37,657 nucleotides of DNA from NCBI RefSeq assembly GCF_006265165.1, contig NZ_VDCH01000024.1, positions 1 through 37,657 of the forward strand. Reading direction: 5' to 3'. Below are positions 8,505 through 16,841 of this stretch, one piece after another (position 1 is the first letter of the stretch; the number at the start of each line of letters is the position of its first letter). This stretch comes from Chlorobaculum thiosulfatiphilum (GTDB lineage: Bacteria > Bacteroidota > Chlorobiia > Chlorobiales > Chlorobiaceae). The position numbers were made by a program, and so were the translations under genes. The notes beneath the pieces were generated by a model. It worked only from the letters and a program-made list of their open reading frames with translations, had not been told where the DNA came from and ran no database searches.

Positions 8505-9206
8505 TCACAACCCCTCGAAAAACGGCTCAAGTGAACTCTGCGCCGCCTCTTCATCGCTCGCCTTGATCAGTTCGAAGGTCTTGTTCGCGGCCTTCGGGTG
8601 CCAGAGTGAAATTACGGCGGCTTCGGCGACGTCCGCGCGCGAGATCGAGCCGCTGATGCGGTCGCCGGTGTCGAAGCGCAGCTCATGCCGGAAGGCCGGG
8701 CCGTCGAGGAGGCCGCCGGGGCGGAGGATGGCGTGGCGAAATCCCGCTTCTCCATAGAGTTTGCGGACAGCGTCCTCTCCCGCAAGCTTCATGTCGAGCA
8801 CACGGCCGTACTTGTTGAGCGGGTGTTCGGGATGGGTGACGCCGAGGGAGCTGATGAGCACGAAGGTCGTCACTCCCGCCGCTTTTGCTGCCGTGGCGAG
8901 GCGAATCACGCCGTCGCGGTCGATGGCCGACGGCGGCGGAGCGTCGGGATTCATCACGTTGCCGCCGATGGCGCAGATGAGCGCATCCATATTCCGGACG
9001 GCAGCCTCGACCTCCTGGTCGTTCAGTGCCGATCCGATGACGAGTTTGTCCACGATTTCAGGGCCGAACAGCTCGACAGCCTTGACGCCTGACTGCACGA
9101 AAAGCCGGAAATCGATGCCATGCGTCTGAAGTCGCTGCACGACGAGTCGGCCGGTTCTGCCGGTCGCTCCGGCAACGAGAACGGTGCCGGTAAATGGTGG
9201 TTTCAT
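8505..9206 (-). CDS. NAD(P)-binding Rossmann-fold oxidoreductase (atypical SDR)
   Basis: The 233-residue protein begins with a dinucleotide-binding motif VAGATGRTGR (residues 11-20). It also has a CAIGGNV loop near residue 80 and VLISSLGVTHPEHPLNKYG (about 118-136), where Ser and Tyr recall the atypical short-chain dehydrogenase/NAD(P)H-binding (YwnB, NmrA-like) group. It is likely cytoplasmic and NAD(P)-dependent with unknown substrate. It converges with the upstream peptidase-like gene (25-base gap) and is separated from the next minus-strand gene by a 120-bp inverted-repeat element, so it is probably transcribed independently. Confidence 0.8.
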   Translation of the reverse strand: MKPPFTGTVLVAGATGRTGRLVVQRLQTHGIDFRLFVQSGVKAVELFGPEIVDKLVIGSALNDQEVEAAVRNMDALICAIGGNVMNPDAPPPSAIDRDGVIRLATAAKAAGVTTFVLISSLGVTHPEHPLNKYGRVLDMKLAGEDAVRKLYGEAGFRHAILRPGGLLDGPAFRHELRFDTGDRISGSISRADVAEAAVISLWHPKAANKTFELIKASDEEAAQSSLEPFFEGL

Positions 9207-9235
9207 CGGAATGTGTCCTTCATTTATTTTTTCTT

Positions 9236-9355
9236 GTCATTCTGAGTCCGACGTGGTCGGGGGAAGAATCCGGAGAATTTTTGTAACGCTAATTAAATCA
9301 GTCAGTTATTAGTTGCTTCCGAAGCAACTGGATTCTTCACTTCGTTCAGAATGAC
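9236..9355. repeat. Dispersed inverted-repeat element (GTCATTCTGA type)
   Basis: The element starts GTCATTCTGAGTCCGACGTG and ends in the inverse form CTTCGTTCAGAATGAC, with GAAGAATCC / GGATTCTTC inside the arms, so the RNA could fold into a long hairpin. It lies between two minus-strand genes. A second element of the same design is at 15741-15867. Such palindromic units are common intergenic repeats in many bacteria and can act as transcript processing or termination sites; their role here is unproven. Confidence 0.75.
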
Positions 9356-9376
9356 AATCCAATGCATTTCCTTGCT

Positions 9377-9958
9377 TTACGGAAACATCGAAAACTTCAC
9401 GTTCATAATCATCGTGAGATCGACCAGCGCGTGGAGCACGAAGACGGTGCGGAGATCGCGGTACCAGAAGAACGAGAGCGCCCAGCTCAGGGCGATCATG
9501 AGCTGAATCGGCATGAAAAAGGGCTTGAACGGGCTGGTCTGCACGACGTGCTCCGGCAGGATGTTGAGCCAGAACAGACCGTGAATCAGGCCGCTGTAGA
9601 TCATGAAAAAGAGAAAGCCCAAGGCGAATCCGGCCCACTGGTTTGCCGTGATTTTTTTCGTCAACACCTGTCCGAGCCTGAACATAGCGTAAAACATGAA
9701 GGTCTCGGCGATGCCGTTGCCGACGCTGAAGATGAGCGCGCTCCACGGGTCGAGCACCCTGCCGCCGTCGGTGGTCGAGTTGGAGTAGATGTAGGCGTTC
9801 AGGGCGAGGATGATCACTGAAAAAATCAGCAGGCCGATGCGCCGCGCGTCGAAGGGCGGATTGGGGGCGGTGACATCCTTGCGAAAGAAAAGTACGCCAA
9901 TGAGGATGGCGATGGCCCAGTAGGCGTAAATCTGTAAAGGCGCGGGTATGGTATCCAT
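9377..9958 (-). CDS. Multi-pass integral membrane protein, possibly CPBP-like
   Basis: This 193-residue protein is almost entirely hydrophobic with about six predicted membrane spans. Three spots resemble a degenerate CPBP/CAAX-protease-like pattern: GIAETFMFYAMF (about residues 81-92), GLIHGLFW (124-131) and VLHALVDL (175-182). The usual EE-R motif is reduced to a single Glu, so activity of that type is doubtful. It lies 19 bases downstream of lipA on the same strand and may be co-transcribed with it. I do not assign a function. Confidence 0.55.
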   Translation of the reverse strand: MDTIPAPLQIYAYWAIAILIGVLFFRKDVTAPNPPFDARRIGLLIFSVIILALNAYIYSNSTTDGGRVLDPWSALIFSVGNGIAETFMFYAMFRLGQVLTKKITANQWAGFALGFLFFMIYSGLIHGLFWLNILPEHVVQTSPFKPFFMPIQLMIALSWALSFFWYRDLRTVFVLHALVDLTMIMNVKFSMFP

Positions 9959-9977
9959 TGAGCGTTGAGGTTTTGGT

Positions 9978-10850
9978 TCAGGAAATTTCTTCGACCGGCT
10001 CGAAGGCTTCGGCGTGGTACGAACTGCGCACGAACGGGCCGGACTGCACGTGCCGGAATCCGGCGTCGAGCGCGATCTGGCGGTAGCGCTCGAACTCCTC
10101 AGGCGTGACGTAGCGCTCGACCGGCAGATGCGCGGCGGTCGGTTGCAGGTACTGGCCGATCGTCACCATGTCGCAGCCGTGACGGCGCAGGTCGCGCAGC
10201 GACGCTTCGACCTCCTCCGGCGTTTCGCCCATGCCGACCATCATGCCGGACTTGGTGGCGAGCCGGAAGTTCCGCTTCGCCCGCCCGATGACCGAGAGCG
10301 ACCGTTCGTACGATGCCTGGGGGCGTACCTTCGAATAGAGCGACGGGACGGTTTCGATGTTGTGGTTCAGCACCTCCGGCGCTTCGGCCATGACGAGGTC
10401 GAGCGCCCGCTCACTGCCGCCGAAGTCGGGAATGAGGCATTCGAGGCTGACGGCGGGGTTGGCGGAGCGGATCGCGCGGATCGTCTCGACCCAGTGCGCC
10501 GAGCCGCCGTCGGCGAGGTCGTCGCGGTTGACGCTGGTCAGCACGGCGTGGCGAAGCTTCATCGTTTTAACCGCTTCGGCGATGTTCGCCGGTTCCGCCG
10601 GATCGGGCAACGCCGGGCGTTGTCCGGTCGCTACAGCGCAGAAGCGGCAGGCGCGAGTGCAGACGTTGCCGAGAAGCAGGAAGGTCGCCGTGCCCTTCGA
10701 CCAGCACTCGTGCAGGTTCGGGCACATCGCCGAGCGGCACACCGTGTGCAGGCTGTGCTTGTTGAGCAATTTGCGGGTCGAGGCGAACGACGAGCCGGAG
10801 GCGAGCTTGATTTTGAGCCAGTCTGGTTTCTTTCCGGGGCCGGAGTTCAT
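9978..10850 (-). CDS. lipA: Lipoyl synthase LipA
   Basis: LipA is a radical SAM enzyme that inserts two sulfur atoms into protein-bound octanoyl groups to make lipoyl cofactors. This 290-residue protein contains the auxiliary cluster motif [12 protein letters not shown] (Cys38, Cys43, Cys49), the radical SAM motif CTRACRFC (Cys64, Cys68, Cys71), the ECLIPDF and NHNIETV blocks, and the C-terminal RSSYHA serine ligand region. The ATG at 10850 fits the usual LipA N-terminus (short tail before KPDWLKIK); upstream GTG 10886 or TTG 10907 would add 12-19 atypical residues. No lipB or lipoylated-complex gene is in the window. Confidence 0.95.
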   Translation of the reverse strand: MNSGPGKKPDWLKIKLASGSSFASTRKLLNKHSLHTVCRSAMCPNLHECWSKGTATFLLLGNVCTRACRFCAVATGQRPALPDPAEPANIAEAVKTMKLRHAVLTSVNRDDLADGGSAHWVETIRAIRSANPAVSLECLIPDFGGSERALDLVMAEAPEVLNHNIETVPSLYSKVRPQASYERSLSVIGRAKRNFRLATKSGMMVGMGETPEEVEASLRDLRRHGCDMVTIGQYLQPTAAHLPVERYVTPEEFERYRQIALDAGFRHVQSGPFVRSSYHAEAFEPVEEIS

Positions 10851-11016
10851 GCGGCAGTCGTTGGCTGAGGTTGAAAAAGTTTTCACGAATATAGCCAATC
10901 CTGACAATTATGCCCGGTATTGGCGGATGGACGAAATGGACGGGGTGGACAGAGAGATTGGAAAACGGTACATTGTTTTGAAAGTTTGTCCCGTTCAACC
11001 GCTCATTGCTTGTATC

Positions 11017-11775
11017 ATGAAAAGGCTTTTCGCTGTTTTTATGGTTTTTGCAGCCGTGGCGATGCAGCCCGCGCTTGCTTCGGCAAAATCGGCCGCCTGC
11101 CCGCTGAGTTTCGGGCTGTACAGTTACGAGCAGCGCTCGCCGCTCAATGCCGAAACGTACTGGAAATGCGACTATCCGGTGTTCGAGCCTTCGCCGGTGG
11201 GCAGCATCATCAATGCGGCGATCCTGAAGGCGGTCGTCAGCCGCACCCCGTCGCCTGAGTCGCAACAAGCGGCGACAACCGTCGAAGCGGCGGCCAATGC
11301 GTTCATCAAAGAGTGCGAGGCGCTGATGAAAAACGGCAAGGAGCACGCATGGGCGTGGCAATCGGAGACGACCGGCGAGGTGCTGCTCGACCGGCCCGGC
11401 CTGGTGTCGGTATCGATTTTTACCTACGCCTTCACCGGCGGCGCTCACGGCATGAGCATCACGCAGAACATGGTTTTCGATACCGCCAACGGCAAGCAGC
11501 TTGGCCTCGTGGACTTTTTTACGCCGGGATTCGAGAGCTCGCTCGACAAGCTGATCGAACGCCGATTCCGGCAGATGCGGGGATTGTCGGAAAGCGATCC
11601 GCTCAACGGCGAAAAAGGGGGGCTTTTCGAGGACAAAATCGCTCATAACGACAACTTTGCGATCACCGGCTCCGGCATCGGTTTTCTCTACAACCAGTAC
11701 GACATCGCTCCCTACGCCGCTGGGCAGATTACCGTCAATCTCTCACTTGACGATCTGAAAGAGATTTTAAGATAA
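11017..11775 (+). CDS. Exported DUF3298 (RsiV/PdaC-like) domain protein
   Basis: This 252-residue protein starts at ATG 11017 with a signal peptide ending ALASAKS near residue 24. The mature part has the pattern of DUF3298/DUF4163 proteins: an N-terminal cysteine-containing segment and the hallmark YAFTGGAHGMSITQNMVFD (about residues 145-163) followed by FFTPGFESSLDKLI. Family members include the anti-sigma factor RsiV and the deacetylase PdaC, but no extra catalytic domain is present here, so this is a lone extracytoplasmic domain of unknown role. It is divergent from lipA. Downstream the base composition switches abruptly to AT-rich. Confidence 0.78.
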   Translation: MKRLFAVFMVFAAVAMQPALASAKSAACPLSFGLYSYEQRSPLNAETYWKCDYPVFEPSPVGSIINAAILKAVVSRTPSPESQQAATTVEAAANAFIKECEALMKNGKEHAWAWQSETTGEVLLDRPGLVSVSIFTYAFTGGAHGMSITQNMVFDTANGKQLGLVDFFTPGFESSLDKLIERRFRQMRGLSESDPLNGEKGGLFEDKIAHNDNFAITGSGIGFLYNQYDIAPYAAGQITVNLSLDDLKEILR

Positions 11776-12472
11776 AAGTATGATTGCAAAAGTCATTGAC
11801 AAACAATAGGTTTGATCAGTATTATTTACTCATAACATAGGCTGTACATAGAATAAATCGAATAAAATAACCGATATTATCAGCACACGAACTTCGCATT
11901 AAACATTACTTTCAAATGTAGAAAAATATTTTGTCGTTCAAAATGCGGCTGATCCCTTGAGAAAATATTTAAATATCTATATTAAAATTATTTACTGTTA
12001 TATTTTATATATTTTTTTGTATTGAATAATAATATGAAAATCGTTATACAGATTTTTCGAAAAAGCGTTACAATCTTTTGATATTTAATTGCTTTTCCTT
12101 ATAATTTGTTCGACTTTCAATATCGATAGCCAGACCCCCTTGCGATGGCGCCCCTATCAGCATTTACAGCAAATAATTTCACTTGTTAATAAGTATATAA
12201 AATACACGCTCTATTTTGATAAGCGCGAACTCTTTAAGAACAAAAGAAAATCAAACTAGTACACAAATAATGTAGATTTTATTCTATCCTGAGGAAGCTA
12301 TAAGCAAATAGCTCTTAGGCAGACTAATATGAGATATCCTTTATATCGAGGAGGGATATGGGTGTTTTGTTTTTTTTATAAATAACTCTTTTTGCCACTA
12401 TGTCATATATAAATAAAAATATGCATTGCACAGAAATTGTCAGTATTACCCTGAAAGCCAGATTATAGCTAT
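11776..12472. other. AT-rich gene-free stretch at the start of an acquired island
   Basis: About 700 bases of very AT-rich DNA with no supported gene. It contains a good hairpin at 12288-12319 (CCTGAG/CTTAGG outer stem and AGCTAT/ATAGCT inner stem). A perfect AGGAGG (12349-12354) follows, then a seven-codon frame (12358-12381, MGVLFFL) running into a T-rich stretch. That arrangement resembles a leader peptide or attenuator, but it lies more than 200 bases before the next gene. The rest shows nothing I can name. Confidence 0.5.
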
Positions 12473-12501
12473 TTAACGAATATAGTGTGGTCTCCTATAA
12501 T
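12473..12501 (+). promoter_or_regulatory. Candidate sigma-70 promoter of the radical SAM/ketosynthase unit
   Basis: TTAACG and a perfect TATAAT are separated by 17 bases, about 100 bases before the radical SAM start. The -10 box matches consensus fully and the -35 box at four of six positions. In such AT-rich DNA, chance matches are expected. Confidence 0.35.
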
Positions 12502-12603
12502 TAAAACACAACTACCTTTCGTGGTTTGAGAATAAAGCAACGAAGCTCAAATCTTTGAATGTATCGACAGATCATTTTAACTATTGAAAAAGGGAAAATT
12601 TGT

Positions 12604-12741
12604 ATGAAGCACGGCAGAAAAATCGTTGATTTTAACGATATTAAATCGGTGATGTTAAAATCCGGAAAACTGGATATTATACAAAAGATTGCAGATTTTT
12701 TTAAACAAAATCCAGAAAAATACACACATGGGCATCTCTAA
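12604..12741 (+). pseudogene. 5' fragment of a radical SAM gene cut by a MITE-like element
   Basis: The frame from ATG 12604 (AAAAGGG ribosome site 9 bases upstream) encodes 42 native residues beginning MKHGRKIVDF. It then enters the inserted element and stops at 12739-12741. Removing the element plus one target copy (12731-12864, 134 bases) joins the codons exactly in frame to the radical SAM gene downstream, giving a single protein of about 405 residues with the join at THDVLMERYF. An alternative start at 12559 lacks a ribosome binding site. The fragment alone has no recognisable domain. Confidence 0.75.
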
Positions 12742-12864
12742 AAAGTCTTATGAGGTAGCTGAATTAGTGAGAATTGCAGTGTGTAAGCGATTTTACAGAT
12801 GTATTAATAAAGTTTTTTAGGTGATTTTCAGAGGAGTATTCGACTTTTTAGAGATGCCCACATG
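12725..12864. mobile_element. MITE-like insertion with 6-bp target duplication
   Basis: The element (12731-12858, 128 bp) has perfect 17-bp terminal inverted repeats, GGCATCTCTAAAAAGTC and its complement. It is flanked by identical CACATG hexamers (12725-12730 and 12859-12864). It encodes no protein and would need a transposase supplied in trans. Related termini occur at 20806-20947, 24151-24296 and 37581-37657. It sits inside the reading frame of a radical SAM gene. Confidence 0.85.
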
Positions 12865-12872
12865 ATGTTTTG

Positions 12873-13955
12873 ATGGAAAGATATTTTATCAACAGTTTTT
12901 TCCCTTCTTTTCCGAGTCCAGCATGGTCTAAGCTCGCTGAGAGTTTGGGGAAGATTGTTCATGGTGAGCGCATCCCCTTTCAGGTGGATATGGTTGTTAC
13001 TGGAGATTGCCACTGTAGTTGCTGGCATTGTTTTCGGGCAAAACATGATAATCAGGAACTGAGCAGTGAAGTAATAAAAAAATTTATGACCCAAGCTTCA
13101 GAATTAGGAACTGCAAGTATCGGAATAACGGGTGGAGAGCCGATGCTAAGAGAAGATATTGTTGATATTATTCAAAGTATACCTGACGGTATGGAAGGTC
13201 AGTTATATACAACAGGTTATCGGGTTGACAAGGATTTTTTAAATTCGGTAAAGGGCACCAATTTAACTCGCGTTATCGTAAGCCTTGATCATTATGATGA
13301 AAATATCATGTGCAAAAGGCGAGGTAATGATCATGCGTTTAAAGATGCTTTAAACGCTATAGAAATCTTGTCAGATCAAAACATTTATACGGCCGTAACG
13401 TTATGCATAACCGATGACTTGTTAAACGAAGAAGATATTATTAAATATTTTGAATTTGTAAGTAAATTAGGGGGTGATGAAATAAGAATAATACTGCCTA
13501 TCCCTCAGGGAAATCTGGAAGGGAAAAACTATAAGCGCTTATATATGAATGCGATGCATGTGATCAAAAAATTTAAGAATGATCATATGCATAAAACCGA
13601 TTTCCCAAGTATCGTATTATTTTCAGAATACGAAAGTCAACATCGCTTGGGTTGTGGCGCTGGAGCTAATTATATTTCTTTAAATAATGATGGATCTATA
13701 ACTCCGTGTGTGGCTGTACCATTAGCATTTGGAAATATCTATGAGTCGGCGCTCTCTGAGATTTATGAATCCATGGGGGCATATTTCAAAAATTCCGGAA
13801 GAACTTGTTATGGCAAAAGAATAGGAAAAATCATGCAAGAAGAGTGTGTTGATACCACAATCACACCACTACCGCTTGATGTTTCATTGTCATTGGCATC
13901 CAAGTGTGTTGTTGACGGGGAGAAGGCTGATTTTTTTGAAAAATTCGCAAAATAA
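12873..13955 (+). CDS. Radical SAM protein with SPASM-like C-terminus (5'-truncated by insertion)
   Basis: The remaining frame encodes 360 residues. It keeps the radical SAM cluster motif CHCSCWHC (Cys46, Cys50, Cys53), the GGEP motif (87-90) and a PqqE/SPASM-like tail with CGAGANYISLNNDG (Cys261) and TPC (Cys279), plus Cys312 and Cys325. Such enzymes often modify peptides or other small substrates. The true N-terminus (45 residues) lies upstream of the 128-bp insertion. The available starts (TTG 12870, ATG 12873) lack a ribosome binding site, so expression may be lost or weak and the gene may be a pseudogene. A ketosynthase-like gene follows after 39 bases in similarly AT-rich DNA, suggesting one acquired biosynthetic unit. 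Confidence 0.75.
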   Translation: MERYFINSFFPSFPSPAWSKLAESLGKIVHGERIPFQVDMVVTGDCHCSCWHCFRAKHDNQELSSEVIKKFMTQASELGTASIGITGGEPMLREDIVDIIQSIPDGMEGQLYTTGYRVDKDFLNSVKGTNLTRVIVSLDHYDENIMCKRRGNDHAFKDALNAIEILSDQNIYTAVTLCITDDLLNEEDIIKYFEFVSKLGGDEIRIILPIPQGNLEGKNYKRLYMNAMHVIKKFKNDHMHKTDFPSIVLFSEYESQHRLGCGAGANYISLNNDGSITPCVAVPLAFGNIYESALSEIYESMGAYFKNSGRTCYGKRIGKIMQEECVDTTITPLPLDVSLSLASKCVVDGEKADFFEKFAK

Positions 13956-13994
13956 AAATCCTTCTGATTCACTTATAAATTAATATAATCAGCT

Positions 13995-15044
13995 ATGAGT
14001 AAAAGAGGTAAGATAATTGGTGTTGGCGGGTATTCGCCAAAGCAATTAACAAATGAAGATTTTGTTACAGTGTTCGGCAAGCCAGCTAAGATAGTGGATA
14101 GAAAATTACCCCATAACAAGCGGTACTCTTTAATTGATTTATCTACTGGCAAGATTGAGATGTCGAATACTGATATGGCATATAAAGCTTCCATGGCAGC
14201 TATTGATATGGCTGAAATTATGGCGAATGATATTGATATGATTATATACTCAACCCTTACTCCTGATTTTCCTGTGCCTCCGTGCTATACAATATTACAG
14301 GAGCTTCTGGGCATAAATGAATGTATGGGATTTGATATACGCTCAGGATGTGCAGGATTTGGTACAGCAATGGTTGTGGCACAACAATGCATTGCCACGG
14401 GAATAGCAACGAGAATTCTTGTGGTTAGAGCCGATCTGTTTTCTTCAAGACATTCTATTTTCTTTGAGGAAGGAATTGAAAATTACCCAATTAAAGCACT
14501 ATATAATTTAATGTTTTTTGGAGATGCAGCCGGAGCAATCATCCTGGAATCGACTGAGAATAAAAATGAAGGCATTTTTAGTTCCATTATGGGATCAACC
14601 AAGCCAGACGTACCATTTGGTTCTATATTAGAAATTGGAGGCTCAAGAAATCCTTATCCAACAACGCAGATTCCGAAAGAAAATTGGCCGCTATCACAAA
14701 ATGGTATCTTAACAGAAGAGTATTTGCCACAAGTTTTAATAGAATCAGTTGAAAAATTTCTAATCGTAAACAACATGAAGATCACTGATTTTATGCATTT
14801 TGTTTTTCCCGTAGCATCAAAAAGTATGGGGGAAAAACTTTTTGACCATTTTACTGATTTAGATATTGAGAACGTGGTAACCATAGGGGAAGATGGGGGA
14901 GCTTTAGCAAATGCCGCAATACCTCTTTCGTTTGAAAAAGGAGTCAAAGAAAACAAATTCAAAAAAGGTGATAAAATATTAGTTTATGCAGGGGAAAATA
15001 CCAGATGGCAACATGCTGTAATAGGATTATATTGGGGCATATAA
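13995..15044 (+). CDS. FabH-like (KAS III family) ketosynthase with altered active site
   Basis: This 349-residue thiolase-fold protein has the KAS III active-site cysteine context DIRSGCAGFG (Cys119), the FGDAAGA motif (175-181) and a C-terminal GLYWG like FabH. However, the positions expected for the catalytic His (PHQAN motif) and Asn (GNTSA motif) read FPVAS (Pro272) and GALAN (Ala303) in my alignment by eye. Loss of both would argue against normal decarboxylative condensation and for an acyl-transfer or other role. It follows the radical SAM gene by 39 bases on the same strand, with the same low GC content. FabH proper is usually encoded with other fatty acid genes, which are absent here. 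Confidence 0.82.
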   Translation: MSKRGKIIGVGGYSPKQLTNEDFVTVFGKPAKIVDRKLPHNKRYSLIDLSTGKIEMSNTDMAYKASMAAIDMAEIMANDIDMIIYSTLTPDFPVPPCYTILQELLGINECMGFDIRSGCAGFGTAMVVAQQCIATGIATRILVVRADLFSSRHSIFFEEGIENYPIKALYNLMFFGDAAGAIILESTENKNEGIFSSIMGSTKPDVPFGSILEIGGSRNPYPTTQIPKENWPLSQNGILTEEYLPQVLIESVEKFLIVNNMKITDFMHFVFPVASKSMGEKLFDHFTDLDIENVVTIGEDGGALANAAIPLSFEKGVKENKFKKGDKILVYAGENTRWQHAVIGLYWGI

Positions 15045-15244
15045 AACTATGGACATGTGCAAGAAAAGACGTAATTCCGTGGTCAGTCGATGAAAAAAAC
15101 AGATTTTTCAACACAAGAACGGAAAGAGTCGAGATAAAGGCTGTCTTTAACTCTGACCATTGCCAACGCACACGCAGCATCATGCCGCTCTTTTTAATAA
15201 ATTGAGATAATGAAACTCTTGTCTGAACTCAAAGAGCCAGAGGT

Positions 15245-15706
15245 ATGATGCACTGGAAACTTCGATCTCGATTTTCGCTCTTCCCCTTCCTGACAATTTT
15301 GCTGCTGGCCGCCGCGCCTTTATCCGCTTTCGCCCGCGACTACGCCCAGGCAAAGGTCGAGAAGCTGGCGGTTACGTCAACCAACTATGCGGGCCAACCG
15401 CTGGCATATCCCGATTCCGGAAAGCCGGAGGTGACGGTGCTCGTGGTGCATCTGCCGCCCGGCAGCTCGACCGGCTGGCACAAGCATCCTGTGCCGGTCT
15501 ATGCCTGGATGATCGAAGGCGAGCTGACGGTTCGCACGGAGAACGGTATCGAAAAACGGTTCGTGAAGGGCGAGCCGATCATCGAGGTGATGAATCTCCT
15601 GCACAACGGCACCAATACCGGCAAAAAAACCGCAAGCCTCGTGGTGTTTTACACCGGCGTCGAGGGGGTGCCGAATGTCATCAAAGCCGATGGCCCGAAT
15701 CCGTGA
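15245..15706 (+). CDS. Exported cupin-domain protein
   Basis: The 153-residue protein has a signal peptide (MMHWKLRSR then a hydrophobic run ending SAFA near residue 29) and a single cupin barrel. Its metal-binding motif includes GSSTGWHKHPVPVYAWMIEGEL (abbreviated key residues: His80, His82, Glu91), and a second conserved histidine lies in LLHNGTN. Cupins of this small type may bind a metal or a small ligand; the substrate is unknown. AGAGG lies just before the tandem ATG codons at 15245/15248. GC content is back to the high level of the chromosome. The gene stands alone between the AT-rich island and the export operon. Confidence 0.82.
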   Translation: MMHWKLRSRFSLFPFLTILLLAAAPLSAFARDYAQAKVEKLAVTSTNYAGQPLAYPDSGKPEVTVLVVHLPPGSSTGWHKHPVPVYAWMIEGELTVRTENGIEKRFVKGEPIIEVMNLLHNGTNTGKKTASLVVFYTGVEGVPNVIKADGPNP

Positions 15707-15740
15707 CCTGTTTTGTTTTATCTATATATATTTAATTCTT

Positions 15741-15867
15741 CTTGTCATCCTGAACGAAGTGAAGAATCCAGCTTCTCTGAGATTTTTTGATAAATGCCGA
15801 TTCTGTAATCTTTACGTGACTTTCTGGATTCTTCGTCCAACTTCGTCGAACTCAGAATAGACAAGAA
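15741..15867. repeat. Dispersed inverted-repeat element (GTCATCCTGA type)
   Basis: The left arm reads CTTGTCATCCTGAACGAAG then GAAGAATCCAG; the right arm is the inverse, CTGGATTCTTC, and ends CTCAGAATAGACAAG. The design matches the element at 9236-9355. It fills the gap between the cupin gene and the HlyD-like gene and could fold into a long hairpin in either transcript. Confidence 0.75.
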
Positions 15868-15911
15868 GTAAAAAGACTTAAGATGCTAGGAATAACCATG
15901 AACATATTCTC

Positions 15912-16841
15912 ATGAGAATGAGTCCTTTTTCCGCGAGAACCGGATTACTCCTGAGTGCACTGCTGGTTATGGCATTCCTGACCCTTGCGGGATGCAGCCG
16001 CAACGACCTCTCCGACGGGTACGGAAATTTCGAGGCGACCGAGATCGTGGTGTCGTCGGAGGCGTCGGGAAAGCTGATTCGCTACGACGTCGATGAGGGG
16101 CTGCGCTTCGAGAAGGGGCAGGTGGCCGCCGTGGTCGATACAACGCAGCTCGCGCTTGAACGCCGCCAGCTTCGGGCGCAGCTTCAGGCGCTGCTCGCCG
16201 GAAAGCCCTCGGTCGCCGCCGAAGCCTCGGTGTTCCGCCAGCAGCGCCGCAACATCCAGCGCGACCTCGACCGCTACGCGCGCCTTTCGAGCGAAGGGGC
16301 GGTTCCGGCCAAAACACTCGAAACTGTGCAGGATCAGGCGCGAGTGATCGACCGGCAGATTCAGTCGGTCGATTCGAAAATGCCCGCCATCGATTCGCAG
16401 GCGAAAGCTCTCGGCGATCAGATCGGCAGGATCGACGACCAGATCACGAAATCCGTGGTGCGCAATCCGGCCCGTGGCGTCGTGTTGGCCAAATACGCCG
16501 AGCCGGGCGAAGTAGTCACCTACGGCAAGCCGCTCTACCGGATCGCCGATACCGGCACGATGTACCTGCGGGTCTATCTGTCGGAGTCGCAACTGCCATC
16601 GGTCAAGGTCGGCCAGGAGGTCGAGGTGCTGATCGATGACGTAAAACCAGCCGCAAAAATCCTGAAAGGCCGCGTCACCTGGATTTCATCGAAGGCCGAG
16701 TTCACGCCGAAAATCATCCAGACCCGCGAAGACCGCGTCAACATGGTCTATGCAGTCAAGGTGCTGGTCGAAAATCCGGATGGCGTGCTCAAGATCGGGA
16801 TGCCCGGTGAAATACGCTTCAAACCGGCCGGCAAATCATGA
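15912..16841 (+). CDS. HlyD/YbhG-like membrane fusion lipoprotein
   Basis: This 309-residue periplasmic adaptor begins with a lipoprotein signal (LTLAGC, lipidated Cys28). A biotinyl-lipoyl half-motif follows (residues 38-78), then a long alpha-helical hairpin (about 85-170), the second lipoyl half (VVRNPARGVVLAKYAEPGE, around 188-206) and a beta-barrel domain. It should link the inner-membrane ABC permeases encoded downstream to an outer-membrane channel. Its stop overlaps the first ATPase gene by 4 bases, and all five genes to 20781 form one overlapping operon with the same order as ybhG-ybhF-ybhS-ybhR. No TolC-like gene is in the window. Confidence 0.9.
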   Translation: MRMSPFSARTGLLLSALLVMAFLTLAGCSRNDLSDGYGNFEATEIVVSSEASGKLIRYDVDEGLRFEKGQVAAVVDTTQLALERRQLRAQLQALLAGKPSVAAEASVFRQQRRNIQRDLDRYARLSSEGAVPAKTLETVQDQARVIDRQIQSVDSKMPAIDSQAKALGDQIGRIDDQITKSVVRNPARGVVLAKYAEPGEVVTYGKPLYRIADTGTMYLRVYLSESQLPSVKVGQEVEVLIDDVKPAAKILKGRVTWISSKAEFTPKIIQTREDRVNMVYAVKVLVENPDGVLKIGMPGEIRFKPAGKS

